Assembly: GCA_003999685.1 (NCBI GenBank)
Contig: CP021222.1
Coordinates: 1,860,001-1,924,000, forward strand
DNA from: Taiwanofungus camphoratus
Taxonomy: Eukaryota > Basidiomycota > Agaricomycetes > Polyporales > Taiwanofungaceae
Length of the DNA stretch: 64,000 nt
Direction: 5' to 3'
In this document: positions 22,632 through 34,523 of the stretch, piece by piece
Layout of the letters: the number at the start of each line of letters is the position of its first letter
Numbering within the stretch: the first letter of the stretch is position 1
The notes under the pieces: generated by a model
Seen by the model: only the letters and a program-made list of their open reading frames with translations
Database searches by the model: none
Told to the model about the DNA's origin: nothing
Translations under genes and position numbers: made by a program

Positions 22632-24512
22632 TCACTGCGCACTGCCCATGAAGGCGTCAGGTAGAGGCGGAACAGCCTCGAGACTGCCCCCTTCGCTCAG
22701 CATCGAAGCATATCTCTTGAGCTCTGCCGCACCCGCTGTCTCGTGGGGATTCGGTAACCGTATGGCCACAGTTGGCTGACGAGTGAGTCCTGCGCCCGCT
22801 GAATGCTGCCGAGATGGCGGGCTACCATTCGCTTGCACCGGCGATTGCGGCTTCCACTTGGCTCCCTCGCTCTCCTCAGAATAGTGCAGACTCGGTGCGA
22901 CAGAGTGAACGGAGTGGATGGAGATTGGCGATGCTGTGAGCGAGCGAGGTGGCCTAACAATCGATATCACGTCGGACGCGACAGCGTGCCTGCTACAGTA
23001 CATCGATGCAGAATTGCTATAAGAGTCCGAGAGGAGGCTCCCCGTTCGCATAGCACTGATAGCAGGAGTACCCGGACGTAGTTGGGGAGGAAGCTCCGCC
23101 AACGATGCAGATCCAGACGAGAATGACCTCTTATGCCCGGCATCATTAGCTATAGTCGCTGGTGGAGGAGGGTTGATGCCCGCTGTATGCCCGTTTTGAC
23201 TGTCCGTGTAATAAGAGCTAACACTGGAAATAGGCCGCATGGAGTCAGGTGATCCGTGCCGCGGCTGTGAATCCATGATAAGGGGGTTGAGGAGGAATGG
23301 ACGCGGCGGACCGCGAGTCTGGGGGGATGCAGAATACAGGTACATTGTTCCTTCACTGGGGAAGTCTTCCGTTCGACGATACGAGTATTGAGAGGCATAC
23401 GAAGGCGGGGGGCTCGCCAACCTCGGAACAGCAGTCAGAGAAGACGATCGGTACGGCAAATCCGGGAGATAGCCTGTGGTGGCGAGTAAACTCGGTGTAT
23501 TGAATAGTCCTGTGGCAGCCCGTGAGGACTGTCGCGGAGGAGGAGAGACGACCCTCGCGGTAGGCGAGCCATTGACAACAACAAGCCTAGCCGGCACTGC
23601 TTGTAGTCGTTCGCATTGGGAGACGACGGAAACAGGGCTGCTTGGTTCGGCGTTTTGCTCCACGTCGCTCTTGTCCAGGTCCGTCGCAGAGTATGATAAT
23701 GACGACGCCCTCCGTGTGAATTTCGCTGTGGCCGACGAGTCGGGAAGAGCGACACGTGTTGTTAAACAGAGAAATACCACATAAGTAGCAACTAGTGATA
23801 TAGTTGAGTTATGTATCTCAGTCAGACATGAAGTGTTCTTACAGAGAGTAACAATGGTCCAGGCGCAGATCAAGAAAATAACGTTCACAGCATGGCAAGA
23901 ATCAAATGAATCTGGCGCGGATCGTTAGGGTAAACCCTTCTTAGGATGAATAAATTATAGCGACTACTCACTGAAGGCAGTGCAAGAAAACTTCGATACA
24001 AATAGAGTCAGTGGTACAGCAGTTCCTACCATCAATCGATGAGTATGCCACCTGCAGCCCTCCTTAGATATACATTGCTGTGCACTTGCCTACATGGATT
24101 GCAAACAGAAAGATCGTACGTGCGAGCTCGGGCCAGATACGGAAGACCACTACCAGCCTACATAACAATGTGGCCGATGAATAATCGACTTAGACACGAG
24201 ACAATGTGATACTCGCATGAGGTATAACAGCAGAGAGGTGAATCCGTTTACAGCGATCGTGACGAGAATAATTACACCTGCTCAGTCTTCAGTCACTGGA
24301 TGAGTAAACAGGAGGTTGAGTAGCTCACGCTGTATCGACATGGCATGTTTCCACTCGCGGGCTATATACACAGAGAGGAGAACGGCCCACAACAAGCTCA
24401 CGACTGAAATGACGGCTAGCAGACCGTGAGGATGCACATCGAAAGAAAACCCAATTGATTACTCACCAAAAACAGCTTTCCGGACTGTACGAAAGAAAGA
24501 CCACCACTCCAT
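22632..24512 (-). CDS. Tetraspan membrane protein, family member A (unknown function)
   Basis: Start exon MEWWSFFRTVRKAVFG at 24512, then one hydrophobic helix per exon: AVISVVSLLWAVLLSVYIAR, VIILVTIAVNGFTSLLLYLM, LVVVFRIWPELARTIFLFAI, and VNVIFLICAWTIVTL joined to FATYVVFLCLTTRVAL. A disordered cytosolic tail of about 360 residues rich in Ser/Pro follows (SPPPSYASQYSYRR, LPNPHETAGAAELKRY) and ends GSAQ at 22632. The layout (short first exon ending in VFG, four helices, long disordered tail) recurs in the genes at 26082-27750, 28374-29761 and 43490-44150. It is MARVEL-like in shape, but I do not recognise a named family. Divergent from the proton-channel gene. Confidence 0.7.
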
Positions 24513-25071
24513 AGCGGCAACAAAAGGAGAAAAATTATATCAAAATATACACACGATCGAACAAGAAAGGCCTCCAGGGAACTGAGAAGTCGAACAGAAC
24601 TGAAAAGGCCGACTCAGTCGAAGCCCAAGGGGAAAAAATGAAAAGGGAACGTCCAAAACCCAGCGTGCCAGACTGCCTGAGGGTATTTGAACGACAGCGA
24701 CGCCGTCGCTAATTGCATCAAAAACGTCCCGGCAGTGAGACCGGTGTCACTGTCACTGATATTACCGCATCAGCACATTGACAGGATGTCGTAGTCTCGT
24801 TATAGACCGACTTGAGGGCCCATTGACCATCTCCATGGCGTGGTCAAACATTGTATAAATTGACTGTGACTTGCAAGAGCAGCATGGATGCATATGTGCA
24901 GATGTGATATGTCAGGGAGGAACTGTGAAATAGGGTGAGAGCACGTGTAAGACGCGACGGTCACGTAGAGTTTGTCGCGTGATGTCACATCAATGAGCGC
25001 TCGTAGTGGCGACAGAGGCAGTGCTGCCTGTACGTGCGCCGGCGGCCGTCGCACTTGCTAAGGTCGCCATC
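24513..25071. promoter_or_regulatory. Divergent intergenic region between tetraspan gene A and Hv1
   Basis: 559 bp separating two oppositely oriented start codons, so it should hold both promoters. No specific factor site is claimed. Confidence 0.4.
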
Positions 25072-25877
25072 ATGCCGGAACAACAGCCTCTTCTCCCATC
25101 CCGTAGCATTTCTTATAATCAGGAAGTGAATGCAGATCCTGAGGTCTCTGATAAACCTCTCAGATGGAAGGACAGAACTGCGGAAGTCCTGGAGTCACCA
25201 GCATTACACAAAACTGTTATAACACTGGCTCGTACTTCTTCCCTCCACGTCTTTAGACCATTCTCAAACCTGTCATGGGTGTGCCTCGTAACAGGTTCTC
25301 ATCGATTCGGCTTGTGTACTTGCCGATTTAGGATATACATTTCTATCTGAGACGTGCACACCCAGTGAAGGTCCAAATGCGCCCATATGGCTCACAGCGC
25401 TGGCTCACATATCCCTCGCTATCAACACCCTCTTCTTAATTGAAATCCCTCTTGCTATTTGGGCGTTTGGTGTGAGGTACTATAACCCACTAGGGGGTGT
25501 CCTACATGCCCCGTTGCATCTATTTGACGCAGTAGTCATCCTTACCACGTTTATCCTTGAGGTCGTTCTCAAGGGGCGTGAGAGTCAATTGGCTTCCTTG
25601 CTCGTCGTTTTACGATTGTGGCGACTTGTGAAACTGGTACAGGGTATGATTATTGCTTGAATACTGAATTCTTTGGTGTGACTCATACTTCACAGGTATT
25701 GCAGTCGGTGCCGGAGAACTGGAGGAGGAAAACGCGATGATACTTGCGGAAACTCGCAAAGAGCTCGAGGACCTTATCGTGACTCTTGCGGAAGTCCGTG
25801 AAGAAAATCAGAAACTTCGTGCACGATTGACGTGGTTGGAGAATCGAGGTACACATAATACCGAACGAATCTCTTAA
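25072..25877 (+). CDS. Voltage-gated proton channel (Hv1 family)
   Basis: A voltage-sensor domain that is itself the proton pore. The N-terminus MPEQQPLLPSRSISYNQEVN is cytosolic. S1 contains VLIDSACVLADLGYTFL, in which the Asp of LID sits at the selectivity position (human D112). S2 is LAHISLAINTLFLIEIPLAI, S3 is HLFDAVVILTTFILEVVL, and S4 is LLVVLRLWRLVKLVQGIAVG with Arg, Arg and Lys every third residue. A C-terminal coiled coil follows (ELEEENAMILAETRKELEDL, ending in WLENR), as in dimeric Hv1. Exon 2 is 25295-25643 and exon 3 starts at 25696. The donor of exon 1 is uncertain (about 25248): the best canonical choice adds about six residues before S1. Likely role: proton extrusion linked to NADPH oxidase or pH control. 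Confidence 0.88.
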
Positions 25878-26081
25878 TAATTCACCAATTTCCGATTAAA
25901 GAGTATAATTATTGTATATACAATCATAGTATATACATCGTATACATCAAATGCGCTGGCGATACAATTGTGGTTTCCCAATATGATACAAAGCGTCTAG
26001 GTCAAACAACCTACCAACGACGCATCAGGTACTCATCGTTAGCATACGAGACTTCGCAGTGCTGATAGGCGAACAGGTCGG

Positions 26082-27750
26082 TCAAGCAACGTCATGGTCC
26101 GCCCTCACCCATGCTGAGGGATGCTGCCTCTCGATCGGAATATCAGGGTCCATCACATCTTTAGGAAAGATCCCATACGATATGGGGCGACTTGGTGAGG
26201 GTGTGATGACCGGAAGACCCATGCTGGCTCGAATGTCAATGACATAGCTACCGCTGTCGATCGATCCAGCGCCACCTACTCTGGCTTTGGGAGGGACCCT
26301 TGGGGCAGAATCGGTTGAGGAACTCCAGTATGAACGGAGTCTGTGCACGGCAGCCTTGGACTTCGGGGCGGTAAATGGAGGATCCACGCCACGTCGGGTT
26401 TCAACACCCTTGGCCCAGCTTGGGCGGAAACTCTCGATGCTTTTGCTCATAGGAAGGGAGATCGAGATGGGTGCGTTTTGACCAGAGGTATGCGTGTCCG
26501 TGCTCTCTTTGGTCGAGCTATAAGCAGGCGTGAGAGGATCTTCTGGAAAAGTCTCATCTGCCTTGAAACACGGATTCTCGTAAAGCACCTTTGGCTTTTC
26601 ACCTGGAAGTCGACCATTCCACTCTACATCCGGCTCAGATTGCTTGGGACAAGAGAACCACGGCACAAAACAGATTGGAGTGCCCCAAACTGCCGGATAA
26701 TCCGTCGCATGAGCTATTGATACGCTGACAAGCGCAATGAAGTAGAGAAATACTGAGTAGAGGTGAGTCATAGGCACCAATCACATACGGTTCAGACGTA
26801 CATATAGAACAGGAGATCCATGTAATGGTGGCCAAGAGCGCCGAAGAAGCGCATGCACCACGATAGGCTTGAGTGAATGATGGGCCAAGTCAAATGCGGC
26901 AGTAGAATCGACTGTATTTATATACTTACCGTCAGAGAGACAGAGTGTTGTAGGTCCACTGATTATAACATCTGTAGCACAAGCTAAATTGTCCGATGAG
27001 ATCAGAATGCTTTTTGAATCATAGAATAGATTTTACTGACCAAATTGAAGAACAACAGATGCAGCAGTCCATACGCATTCAAACGTCACTTGCGGCACCC
27101 ACCTCGTTGGAAAAAAAAACTCCGCGAGACTTCTGATGAAGTGATAAGAGATATCCAAGCAGAAAATAAAGCAATACACACAATGATATAAAGAAGAAAA
27201 GGAAACAGGCGTTGAAAATGGCAAAGATCGGAGCACCGTCGACTATTCATATCGTAAGTTACTGCAGAGAGAGACGCAGTCAACTTATTACGGACCCGGT
27301 ATGTGATAACTTCTCAAGGCGGCGATGTTCCACGTCGCAAACCCAAAAGCAAGCACATTTATTATGGATAGAAAAGCTGTGTTTAGCAAGGTTAATACCT
27401 TCACAAGATGACTGATCACAGTGGACTCACAGAAGAGTACGAGTCGTAAAATAATGAATGGGTTCCGCATGTTCGAGGGAATACAGTAGACAGTCGTTTT
27501 CAAAAGATACACGGTGAGCGGAGTCAAAGACTCAGAGAATCAGTGTTCGATGCACAGAGAATTAGGCAGCTTTAAGAACAGTCGTCACAGACGCGAATAA
27601 GATACAGCCAACGCGGCCAAAGCAGCCAAGAATGCAGATAAGCGACGAAGGACAAATTGCTTTGTCTGTCGTAAGTCGGGTTCGGTTTCTAGAGCAGTCA
27701 AAGGACTGCCGGGGCCACAAAGGACCGAAGAGTCGCCACACATCCTTCAT
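26082..27750 (-). CDS. Tetraspan membrane protein, family member B (model approximate)
   Basis: Probable start MKDVWRLFGPLWPRQ at 27750. Hydrophobic exons follow: SSLICILGCFGRVGCILFAS, VLTLLNTAFLSIINVLAFGF, then RWVPQVTFECVWTAASVVLQ (about 27040-27100), whose TFECVW core matches RFECLW of member C. The next helices are ACASSALLATITWISCSI and FLYFIALVSVSIAHAT, followed by a disordered tail (PKSKAAVHRLRSYWSS, VITPSPSRPISYGIFPKD) ending at 26082. Several exon joins remain unsettled. Same strand and same shape as its neighbours A and C, so it probably arose by tandem duplication. Function unknown. Confidence 0.6.
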
Positions 27751-28373
27751 ATATATGAGTCCGTAGCCGAGTTAACAATGGCAGGAGAACAATGGACAAG
27801 CATCCGCAGCAACTCAACGTTGACTCAATAGCTCCTCCGCTTAGATACAGGACTAAGTGGTGTAATGTAGGTTTCAGAATCCTCAGTGTATGGGAGGAAG
27901 AGACTGAGATAAGGAGTAACTGAACGTCAAACTTGGCATGCTGCAGCTCCGCTCGTGAGTATTCATATATTGCTGAATGCTGGAAAAGGCAATTGTCTAC
28001 AGCTGTCCTCACCATCCCAACTTCGATCATCTTCATGCCAGCAGTTATCTCAACGGGATATGACCAGAACTAACAATGCATTGACCCCAGAGGGAGCAAG
28101 GGATTTCAAGTCTAATACATACTTACAACTCGATCAACGAAGAACCACTATGATGTTAACAATAACTAATACAGAACGTCGTGAAACGACTCGAGGACCC
28201 AAAAATGTCCCCGTCGAAACCTATTAAGCACTCGACAAAAAAGAGTAATGACTACCCCGAAACTACTGACCATACCTCGTGTCGCCCTCTCCTATACCTA
28301 ACGTCGATGGTTTGGGACAAATAAGAAATGAAAACGGTTCTTCAATATGTCAGCCCGCCCCATGATGAGCATT

Positions 28374-29761
28374 TCACCGATATACACTGGCCCGGGAGAG
28401 ATCCAGCGGAGGTGGTCTGTGCATTTTAAGACTTCTCTTCGCTTTTCGAGGACTTTGTACATAACAGGCAGGACTGGGCGGGGTTGCAGGTGATACAATT
28501 CTAATGTTCTCTCGAGGTGTACCACCTGTGTCTGCGGAAGCTGTAGTGAGAAAAGGTACGACATTGGGTGATAAATGCTGAGGAGGTTCTGATGCTGCCT
28601 GCAGAGGGAATATGCACTGAGCGTTTAATGACATGGATCGGAAGGAGATGATCGAACCGTTCGTAGCGAAGAATCCTGATGCTGCAACATCGAGGAATCT
28701 ATGAGAATTTGCTGCGCAGGCGGTGGACCTCGACCGGCCACGGTTGGAATCTCCTCTGGCTGAACCTGTTTCTCAAGATCTGATTCATTTCCGGCAATCA
28801 TGCGCTTCGAAAACTCAGTCTGACGACGAGGCTGAGATGCAGACATGAAGAATCGCTTGTGCCACGTTTGTTTAGAAGACGGTGGCGAATTTCCGAGGGA
28901 AGTGCGAATAGTAAACCAGGCATAGTCTAGTGTGCTGGACTTCCAGACGAGGGGATCCTCGTGATAATGGATAATGGCAATGACTGCCAATGCACAGAAA
29001 TAGATAAGCACTATGGTCACGAGAGTCAGCCACAACGCGAAAATAGTTCGGGGGCGAAAATCATCATACAGTTGACAGTAGCAATCCAAGTAAACGCCAA
29101 CAATACCTTCATGGATGTACACGGATTTAGGCTCATTTCGGAGCCTGTGGATACTATCGTCAACATCTTCCTACTTAATTATCGGAAGGCTGACCTTGGG
29201 CGATACAAACAATATCCGGTTTAGAGGCAGTCACGGCAACAGCTCCCGCTGTGGGACATGAGATGACAGGTCACACGGTGATCAACATGAGTACCCACAA
29301 AGTTCTAGTATCCAGAAGATGCCAACCCACAAGCATTCAAACCGAACTTGGCGAATGAGAGTATCTTTACGCAAGATGTCGATGAACATGCTGCAGCCAA
29401 ATACTTCAAATAAAGGTATGGAAAGACAAAGCAATGCTTACATTGGAAAGATAAACAGTAATCCAAGAGCGCTAACGGCGATCAGGAAGGCATCGACTTG
29501 AACAGAGTCTTGAACAGGAGTGTTAGCAAAGACCTAGCAAGTTTCAAGACACTCAATGCCGCAGCTCACAGTTGAGACCGATTGCCTGAGTAAAGGTAAG
29601 ATTCCATGCCGAGACGCTGCATATAATCACACTGCAAACGATGAAAAGGACTATATATTAAAAAGAGCGCGGATCAAGTCAATCGGGTGACATTTATGTG
29701 AGCGCGATCTCCTGTCCTTACCGAAAACAAAATAACGACATGCAATCAAGAGCTTGTTCAT
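28374..29761 (-). CDS. Tetraspan membrane protein, family member C (unknown function)
   Basis: Start exon MNKLLIACRYFVFG at 29761 resembles the first exon of member A. Helix exons: VIICSVSAWNLTFTQAIG, DAFLIAVSALGLLFIFPM, LIRQVRFECLWVGIFWILEL and FALWLTLVTIVLIYFCALAV. Then HYHEDPLVWKSSTLDYAWF and a disordered tail. A last intron follows the codons for SSLRT; the next exon (AASEPPQHLSPNVVPF) ends VYR at 28374. Without that intron a stop would come at 28625. The V-x-FEC-x-W motif before the third helix is shared with member B. Upstream lies one arm of an inverted duplication. Confidence 0.65.
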
Positions 29762-29979
29762 GATGGAACCGCGTGATCGACAAAAAGGAAAGGAGACCGC
29801 TCAACGGTAATGATGAATATGAAAGACACAGATTAGAGAATCCAGCTCTGTGCCCGGAATCCAGTCCAGTGATATGCACGCTCGAAAGACGGCGTCAAGG
29901 GGGAGGGAGGAAGGTTGACCATCATACCGGAGCACTAAGTAAAAGACGGCGAGCGTCAAACGCCTATTTCCCGTATGCA

Positions 29980-30690
29980 TAGCAACCACAACAGCGTTGC
30001 CACCGACGCCGACAACGCGTTTGATGACTTCAGGAGGAGAGGACGGACGATGGTTCGGATTCGATTGCCTATAGGCGCCTAAGGTAACATTTTGATGAAC
30101 CAGCACAGGGCAGCAGCCGCCGATGGCAAACACACCCTTCTGTACGGTGTTAGACCTAGTAAACACGCGGTATATAAAGATTAATATTTGATAGGAAGCT
30201 GGAGAGTGTTCATAAGTTAGATTTGAGATGAAATTTGAAACAAGACGGCTGGTGGTCCCAAAAGTGCGCGTGCGTTGTCGCTGTGCCCGATGTCGCGCTC
30301 AACGTCGTTTATCGGGAACTAACAATGCAGCTCTTGACCTACGCGATGGATGTCTTTTTTAACAAAAAAACTAGTTACTTGGTCTCTAAAGCCATATTTG
30401 AACCATCAGTGAATATTGAGCGCGCGAAGGGCGCGCGCGCACTTTCTTCAAAGGCCGCTTATGAACGCTTTCTATCAAATATTAATCTTTATATATTGCG
30501 AGTCTACTAGGTCTAATACCGTACAGAAGGGTGTGTGGCTGCTGAGCCTGCCCCCGGCTGTGCGGGCACGACCGAGTTCATCAGAAACGTGACCTGGGCG
30601 CCGGTAAGGCGCCAATGAACCATCGACCGTATACTCCTTCAGGAGTTAGGAAGCGATACCTTGTCGCATAAGTAGCTCTAGTGTTGCAAA
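29980..30690. repeat. Diverged inverted duplication (core arms 30132-30195 and 30472-30534)
   Basis: The core arms are about 64 nt and about 85-90 percent alike when one is reversed. Both contain CCGTACAGAAGGGTGTG, a TAGGTCTAA(T/C)AC block, a TATATAAAG or TATATAAA TATA-like stretch, and the AT-rich ATTAATATTTGATA. Outside the core the likeness continues more weakly: GTTCATCA(A/G)AA, ACCATCG and CTCCT(T/C) blocks occur in order to about 29980 on the left and 30690 on the right. The spacer (about 275 bp) holds a GCGCGC-rich patch and an AAAAAAACTAG run. It could be an inverted duplication of a promoter plus gene start, or a decayed foldback element. Confidence 0.6.
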
Positions 30691-30905
30691 GAATACAGAC
30701 GAAGCAGGTCTCTACAGCATCATCGACCACCTTGAAAGAACACCGGTACACCCTAAACGCGAAGCTGCGCGTATTATTGAGGGTCAACATTGCCGCAGAG
30801 CAATACTCATAATTTGAAGACACTGTCAGCCGTGAAGGTGAGTGGTGGCGCGCACTGGCAGCATAGCATGTTACAGTTTGTATATCTCACTCTCAGTCCA
30901 ACAGA

Positions 30906-32693
30906 ATGAAACAAACCACATGTTTCAGCCGGGCCCGTCTGTTCCTTATATGCTGCTCCATCGTTGCCAATGCGTTAGCACACTCGCCAATGTCTTGTCG
31001 TAGTAGATACATGTCCTGACACTCGCTCAGGATATGCGCAGGCGGCATTTATACCTTCCCGCTCATCTCTCCAGCGCTGGTAGCGCGTATGAAGCTTACC
31101 CAACCCCAGCTGGGCACGATCATGCTAGCGTAAGCACACTAACTATCTGAACTTGTACAGCTACATCCCGTACTTCTCCTAGGGCCACGGTGGGTCAATA
31201 CGTTACGGCTGCTCCTGTAGGGAAATTAATCGATCGATATGGACCCTGGAGTTGCTCTCTTCTGGCGTCACTCATGTTCGCCGCAGGCTTCAGTCTGTTT
31301 GCTTCAGAATTTGCAGGGACGCCCACTGACATGCCAGAACCATCTCCGTCTTCATTCAGACTTCTAGTCCTATACTATGGCATGCTTGGCCTGGGGACTG
31401 TGCTCTCGTAAGTCCTAAAGTCATGACTTCCAATCAGTCCTCTTGATCACCTGTGTTTAGCTACTTCTCGATGTTATTTGCGGCGACGAAGACGTTTCCC
31501 CGGTGTATCGGGCTAGCTTCCGGAACAAGTTTGGCGATCTTCGGCATGTCTCCACTCTTCTTTGCCTCGATTGCATCGAAGTTTTTCACCGAGAACGACA
31601 CGGACTTGGACGTCACACGCTTCTTCGTCTTCCTTGCTATATTGACAGGCATTGTGAACCTGTTTGGCGCTCTGGTGTTGCCTGGTCCGGTGGAAGTCAA
31701 ACCTGTTATATCTTCTATAGGCGACGATCCGTCAGGATACCATGACTCCGACCATATAGATGCGAATGAACAAGACTCCTTGCTGGGAACGAGCGATAAC
31801 AACAAGTTGGTTGCTAACACATATGCGATACCGGTACAGGAACCCGACGATCTCAGCGCCATTGGTCTCTTAAAGGATCCGTACTTCTGGATATTGGCTT
31901 GCATAGTCTCGTCGACTGTTGGCGCCGTAAGTAGCCTACTTATTATAGACGTTATACGCTGATGATACGAACCGAGTATAGGCAGAGATGATAAAGTCCA
32001 ACATAGGACTGGTTGTACTTTCTCTTCCATCATCATCTACTTCCCAAAACATCTCTCTTCAAGTCCAGTGGATCGCAATTTCGGATACAGTGACACGCCT
32101 TGTCGTAGGTGCTCTTGCCGACTTTATATCTCCTGTTGCCACCTTTTCCACAACCGGTGTCTGGTCCTTCCCTCGGAAGCCCTACACTACACGAATTCTT
32201 TTTTTGGCCTGTGCTTCGCTTTTATATGCCGCCACATTCATCTGGCTAGTGATTGGAGTCTACACACAGGAGTCATTATGGCCCCTGAGGTTCGTAGTTG
32301 TTGCTTTTCCTGAAGATCAGCAATAACCCTACTTTCATCAGCGTGAGCACTGGGATTGTCAATGGTACTATATTCACTATGCTGTACGATATGTCTTATG
32401 CATCCGCTTGCTCTTTCTGCTCATGACTGGTCAGTCCTAGTATAATATCCGCAATTTGGGGCCCTCCAAATCAAGGCCGGAACTTCGGATTTGTTTCTTA
32501 CACCTGCTTCGTTGGTACCACAGCGTTCTGCTACCTTTACGCCTTCGTTGCCGCTCAGCACACTGCGCCCGGCGAGGGTGTATGCCATGGCACGCAATGT
32601 TGGTATTTGACGTTCTGGCTGAGTGCGGGTACAGGTATGGTCTCTACGTGTCTCTGCACTCTTCTGCGGAGGAAATGGAAGGCAAGAGTGTGA
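30906..32693 (+). CDS. MCH1: Major facilitator transporter, MCH1-like (monocarboxylate-type)
   Basis: Twelve-helix MFS protein of the fungal Mch1/nodulin-like group. The start at 30906 (MKQTTCFSRARLFLICCSIV) leads into ICAGGIYTFPLISPALVARM, then TVGQYVTAAPVGKLIDRYGP, the MFS-type loop between helices 2 and 3. After the long hydrophilic central loop (DSDHIDANEQDSLLGTSDNN) the second half reads IGLLKDPYFWILACIVSSTV, SNIGLVVLSLPSSST, SDTVTRLVVGALADFISPVA, IISAIWGPPNQGRNFGF and YLYAFVAAQHTAPGEG, ending RRKWKARV at 32693. These second-half motifs are diagnostic of Mch1. About seven exons. Yeast Mch1 is a vacuolar membrane protein with no proven substrate. Convergent with ALG3, 154 bp between stops. 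Confidence 0.85.
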
Positions 32694-32846
32694 TACTGAG
32701 ATCACTAGGAGCATTATGGATTGTTTCCTTTCTGTCTTTGCTGCTTTCAACTGCGGGGTCATTAAATTACGTCTACTCTATTCATATCGTCGAGACAATG
32801 AGTCTGGGCTACTGTGATCACGGAAATAGTATAGCGGGGTGCAACA

Positions 32847-34404
32847 TCACTCGGATTTTGTTACTATATAGCCTGCTCTCTTCCCTTCCGGGTAGCCGAA
32901 CCAAATTCCTACGAGCAAGACCATGTTTGCAGCACAAAGCACGCCTGATGACAGTGTAGTGGATGGAAATACGTTCCATGCATACTCGATGCACAGGACA
33001 AGGGCGATTCTAAAGTGAAGCCATGAATGCGAGGGGAAAACCAGGGATTTACTGTGACTCACTTGAAGGCTATAGGATATCTCGTTCTCCAAGCTAAGAA
33101 AGGCAATTGTTGAGCATACCACGAATAGAATTGGTAATGCAAAGACCGGGCAAATAAGATACCAATCAGATTGGATGTGAACAGAATCGTTGTAACGGCT
33201 GAATCAAAGATCAGTCATCCATGCGAGGGCTGATGGAGTGACAACTTACAATCGGCCGATATCGGGGTCTTTCGAGGCGGGTGAAGTGGACGTCGCAAGC
33301 CTTTGCTCAATACCGCCCACACTCCTCCATCACTTTTACACCATTTGCACATCCCAAAGGCGATCAACGTTGACACGTGCGCCAATAGGAGGCCCTTTGC
33401 CCACCAAGGACTGAGGAACGTCTCTTCTGAAATAAATCGCCAGTTGACGGTCCACTTGTATAGGAACGTCCGAGTAAATTCGTATGCATTTTTGATGTAC
33501 GATTGTCGATGGGAATACAGAAACGGCAGGCCAAGGCAAAGTTGGGTCAATGCAAACAAGAACAAGTGCGCGACAGTTAGGAGCGCCCCTTGCCGTTTGA
33601 AGAGGATGACGAGAACACCTGGCAAGTACAAGAGGGCAGACATCTTGACCGAAACGGAACAGCTGCACGGAACAAAGCTCCAGCATCGAACGGGTCACAG
33701 GTAAGAAACGCGTACCCGAGCAATATGGTTCCCCAAACGTCCAGTTCCTGACCATACGCCAGGATTGCAGCCTGGGCAGCAACTACAGTCCAACAATCAT
33801 TGAAGAGTCGCAGCACGAAGATTGAGTGCAACCTCTTGCTGAAAGGCAACAGCAAGAGAATCCAGTTCGGCACGTTGCCTGCTTGACCGTAGATCTTACA
33901 TGTCAGGGAGAGAGAGGTTACGTAGAGCAGGGCATAGATTTGTTGCGCAACTGCCAAGTTGGTACCAGAATTTGTGATCGCATAGAGAAACCGATGGACA
34001 TAGAGATGTCCGGCTGGATATCTGGTAAGTAGAACATATGGCAAGACATGAACGCGCACGTCTGGGCTGCAGTTGATGCACTTACACTACAGGACCCGTG
34101 GGACCGGTAATCAGGGCATAATCGCGTTCGCCTTTCAAGTACAACTCGAGTTGAACTATGTACGTCTCCCAGTCAATCTCTGTGTCTACGAAGGATCAGA
34201 ATCAGTTTCGACCTAACAAGAACAAGGACCGGGTAGCTGACATGCCACAAAACGAATGATCAGTTCAGTGAGAATAGCATCGGCAACGATGACCAACACT
34301 GCAAGAACATGGAAATAGCGGGAATCGGTTAGGAGTGATATAAGAAGAGGCTCAAAGTGTTTCAGTGGACGTGGCAGACGTAGAACAAGGGACATCGTCA
34401 TCAC
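32847..34404 (-). CDS. ALG3: ALG3, Dol-P-Man:Man5GlcNAc2-PP-Dol alpha-1,3-mannosyltransferase
   Basis: ER multi-span GT58 glycosyltransferase that adds the first lumenal mannose of the N-glycan precursor. The start exon encodes [20 protein letters not shown], then [20 protein letters not shown] and [13 protein letters not shown], the characteristic N-terminal loop, followed by [19 protein letters not shown]. Next comes [20 protein letters not shown], another family signature, then [35 protein letters not shown], and a C-terminal exon with the [15 protein letters not shown] tail ending at 32847. Length and topology match the family. The next gene upstream on the same strand (GH5) stops 120 bp before this start codon. 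Confidence 0.95.
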
Positions 34405-34523
34405 ATTTGGTGGCAGGAATGACGGGCGCCTTTAGCGTGTGCTTCATGGAAACTGAAGTGTGTACCGCAATTACATGCACTACTGGATTGTTTGTTATTA
34501 ACAACGGTATGAGATACAAAAAG

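Noticed and set aside
29801-30166. Minus-strand 121-codon open frame in the left arm of the inverted duplication
   Set aside because: The right arm does not preserve the frame and there is no domain. The arm similarity looks like DNA-level duplication rather than coding conservation.
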